Below are positions 62,209-64,000 of a stretch of 64,000 nucleotides of DNA, in pieces. Each line of letters begins with the position of its first letter. The first letter of the stretch is position 1. Source of the stretch: PALSA-270 sp963770915 (GTDB lineage Bacteria > Acidobacteriota > Terriglobia > Terriglobales > Acidobacteriaceae); the NCBI GenBank assembly GCA_963770915.1, contig CAVYRG010000001.1, positions 4,216,001 through 4,280,000 of the forward strand. Reading direction: 5' to 3'. The position numbers were made by a program, and so were the translations under genes. Under the pieces are notes generated by a model. It was not told where the DNA came from. It worked only from the letters and a program-made list of their open reading frames with translations, and did no database searches.

Positions 62209-63897
62209 TCAGCCTTCGTTGCCGAGCAAATACTCAACCGCGCCGTCCAGCCACAAACCGTCCTCAATAGGTCTTTTGAACTGACCATTGCGGGGAAGAG
62301 GAGACTTGGCAATCGTCCCGATCACCTTCCCGTTCTGAACCACGTAACATCCTTCCGCCTTTACGCCTGCACTCCGCAAGCCCTCACTCACCGAGCTGGG
62401 CCTTGGCTCGCCGTCTCCCGGTGCTATCGCCAAGCGGAAGCCCCGTTCATCAAGGACAGCCCCGATACGGCGAAGGAATGCTAGCTCTGCCGCATGCGTA
62501 TCCACGCTTGAGCCTACGGCCAAAACCATAGGCCCCAGCGTGCTGGCTTGAACCACCTGTTCCCATTCGGCATAGATGTAGCACGGTACCGATCGATAAC
62601 GGTACTCCTTATTCACCGCACCGTCGCTCCCGGAGCCACCGTGCTTCGACAACCACGCGGTAATTTTCTGGATGTCCACCCCGGCGTTTGTGAACGCGCC
62701 CATCTTAACGCGCTCGACAAGCTGTCCCTGGTGCCAGATCGTACAACCTGTGGACAGGGCCTTTTGCCTTTGAAGCTCTTCGCCAACAATCCCTTTCTTC
62801 ACGAGCTTGGTCCAATAAACAGCAGCACCACTGGCTGCCACCGCCTGCAAAAACGCGGGCGTCCAGTTCTTGACCCAGAACGCCGGGCTTAGCATTCGGC
62901 CATATACAAACACAAGGACCGGGCGATCCTGGCTCGCAGCTTGTATGGGACCAAAATCCTCCGTACTCCGGCCGAGGGCCATATCCGCGATTGACCGGAC
63001 CGAAGCCGGTATTCCCAGAGCTTTCGCAATCGCCTCCGAGCCAGAGGTCGCCGAACAGATGACCTTGCCATCGCGCAACGCAACCCAAGTGCCGTTCCCT
63101 CTTGCGTTGATTGGGATCAGCGGGGCAATGTCCTGGTAATGCGTAGGGTAGCTTTTGGCTAGGTTGCACCAAAACACATTGATGTTGCGCTGAACGATCT
63201 GCTGTGCGCTCGCGCTTACCTGGCCCGCGACCGCCCGAGACAGCTCGTCGCTTTCATTGGTCTCAGATTCACCGAGCCGCAGCGCATAGACACCCAGGAG
63301 CACAAGCCCGCTGCGGCTTGCCTGAAGCAAGACCTCCCGCGACATGGCCGGAGTCGCGCTTATCGTCCGCGGGCTGCCGTCTTCAGGATCGACCTCAATC
63401 TGAAGCGGTTCAGCGTGGTATCCGTCGTATAGAGCACGCTCGATGCTGTCTACGAATCGCAACAGTACCCATCCCGGGTACACCACCCAGATCGCCAGGA
63501 AAACAACGTTGCCAAACAGCAGCCACTTCAACAGCCACCCGCTGTGGTCGCTTGGCGACTTGCAAACCCCGAGTCCCGCCGATTTGAGGGTTACTTCGTC
63601 AGCTAGCCGCGCGGCCGAAAAAGCCGACCTCAGGCCTAACGATGCAAGATCAACGAAGTTTATCCAAAGGTTTGCCAGCCACTGAAGTCCTACGCCGTAG
63701 CTGGCCGTGGGTTGCCCCAGGAATCGACGGGCGCGCTTCACCAATTCGACTTCCTCAACCCGGTTCCACGATGCGGAGAACTGGAGCCCGCCAATCGGAA
63801 CAGGCGGCAGAACGAGAGGGAAGATAAGAGCGATCCACGAAATCACGGGGATTCGCAGCAGTCTGTAGCGCGATGTCAGGCGAAGCTCGTTGCTCAC
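62209..63897 (-). CDS. Large membrane protein of unknown function
   Basis: The 562-residue protein has hydrophobic segments near 15-35 and 125-150. A long soluble part follows, with alpha/beta-like stretches (RPVLVFVYGRMLSPAFW, LGPMVLAVGSSVDTHAAELAFL, GCYVVQNGKVIGTIA). I do not recognise a family. GTWVALRDGKVICSA and CYVVQNGKVIGTIA resemble each other and might be two related beta units. It is a lone gene with an unusual palindrome upstream. A transport, signalling or surface role cannot be told apart. Confidence 0.55.
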   Translation of the reverse strand: MSNELRLTSRYRLLRIPVISWIALIFPLVLPPVPIGGLQFSASWNRVEEVELVKRARRFLGQPTASYGVGLQWLANLWINFVDLASLGLRSAFSAARLADEVTLKSAGLGVCKSPSDHSGWLLKWLLFGNVVFLAIWVVYPGWVLLRFVDSIERALYDGYHAEPLQIEVDPEDGSPRTISATPAMSREVLLQASRSGLVLLGVYALRLGESETNESDELSRAVAGQVSASAQQIVQRNINVFWCNLAKSYPTHYQDIAPLIPINARGNGTWVALRDGKVICSATSGSEAIAKALGIPASVRSIADMALGRSTEDFGPIQAASQDRPVLVFVYGRMLSPAFWVKNWTPAFLQAVAASGAAVYWTKLVKKGIVGEELQRQKALSTGCTIWHQGQLVERVKMGAFTNAGVDIQKITAWLSKHGGSGSDGAVNKEYRYRSVPCYIYAEWEQVVQASTLGPMVLAVGSSVDTHAAELAFLRRIGAVLDERGFRLAIAPGDGEPRPSSVSEGLRSAGVKAEGCYVVQNGKVIGTIAKSPLPRNGQFKRPIEDGLWLDGAVEYLLGNEG

Positions 63898-63951
63898 TCG
63901 CTAAAGCCTCAGAAGGGCCGAGTCACGCGAATGCTAAGGGTAGGCTTCCCT

Positions 63952-63998
63952 AATGTCAATCGCATGCGCTCGTCCGGCGGACGAGTGACGATTGCATT
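63952..63998. repeat. Large two-part palindrome at the window end
   Basis: The core CTCGTCCG-G-CGGACGAG (63969-63985) is perfect. Outer arms CAATCG (63957-63962) and CGATTG (63989-63994) and the further AATG/CATT pair are also complementary. The span of 47 bases lies 55 bases upstream of the start of the unknown membrane-protein gene. Confidence 0.6.
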
Positions 63999-64000
63999 CG

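Noticed and set aside
61935..62312. 125-codon minus-strand frame overlapping the end of the unknown membrane-protein gene
   Set aside because: It overlaps the longer gene on the same strand in another frame and shows a low-complexity Ser/Pro/Arg composition.

Overview
The window looks like chromosomal DNA of an Acidobacteriota member, probably of the Terriglobia/Koribacter kind. The signs are a 1,260-residue Oar-like TonB-dependent receptor with a carboxypeptidase-regulatory domain, three genes of the futalosine menaquinone pathway, a DUF1800/DUF1501 pair, a FecR-domain protein with aromatic repeats and a Pro/Gln-rich tail, small secreted proteins, and high GC. This placement is inference from gene content; no rRNA or tRNA gene was found to test it.

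Layout. 0-10 kb: the TonB receptor, then a plus-strand catabolic run of aminotransferase, APC permease, aldehyde dehydrogenase and second aminotransferase that resembles amine/GABA degradation. 9.9-13.2 kb: a DUF4097-type protein interrupted by an in-frame TGA and, divergent from it, a tight four-gene operon of outer-membrane barrel, mono-haem cytochrome c, stand-alone CuA cupredoxin and small secreted Cys/His protein. 13.2-15.9 kb: a Flp pilin, a zinc-ribbon membrane protein, a solitary nuoB and a small Rieske protein, separated by dispersed repeats. 15.9-21.4 kb (minus): DUF1501, DUF1800, an HD-GYP protein and a HAD phosphatase. 21.5-32.7 kb: a frameshifted M49-like peptidase, then a long minus-strand series with mqnD, bioY, an M24 aminopeptidase, a family 2 glycosyltransferase, mqnC, DedA, MOSC and mqnA. 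32.8-43.1 kb: dprA and topA, an MlaF/MlaE pair, and a sigma-54 response regulator with its multidomain kinase. 43.6-50 kb: an alpha/beta hydrolase, a DUF58 protein, a membrane protein, a 46-residue secreted peptide with its own promoter and terminator, and a DUF255 protein. 50.4-51.8 kb: a HigB/HigA toxin-antitoxin operon carrying a third gene for an FtsH-like M41 metallopeptidase. 51.9-59.7 kb: an M20 peptidase, a hydrolase, a glycerate kinase, three consecutive frameshifted genes and a fatty-acid desaturase. 59.8-63.9 kb (minus): the FecR-domain protein and a large membrane protein I do not recognise.

Shared themes. Intergenic DNA carries several dispersed repeat families: tandem heptamers (TGAGAAC, CCAACGA), an AGCAGATTCCTCG/AATGACAA inverted element present once complete and once as a half copy, and a CTGTGT/TCTGTGG element. 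Six genes look broken. All five frameshift junctions need the same correction, one surplus base or two missing bases, which points to sequence error or recent decay rather than old random pseudogenes.

Most interesting are the porin-cytochrome-CuA operon and the higBA-M41 operon. The latter has a palindrome inside a promoter spacer, and its peptidase ORF follows the antitoxin in the same frame after a single TAG codon.
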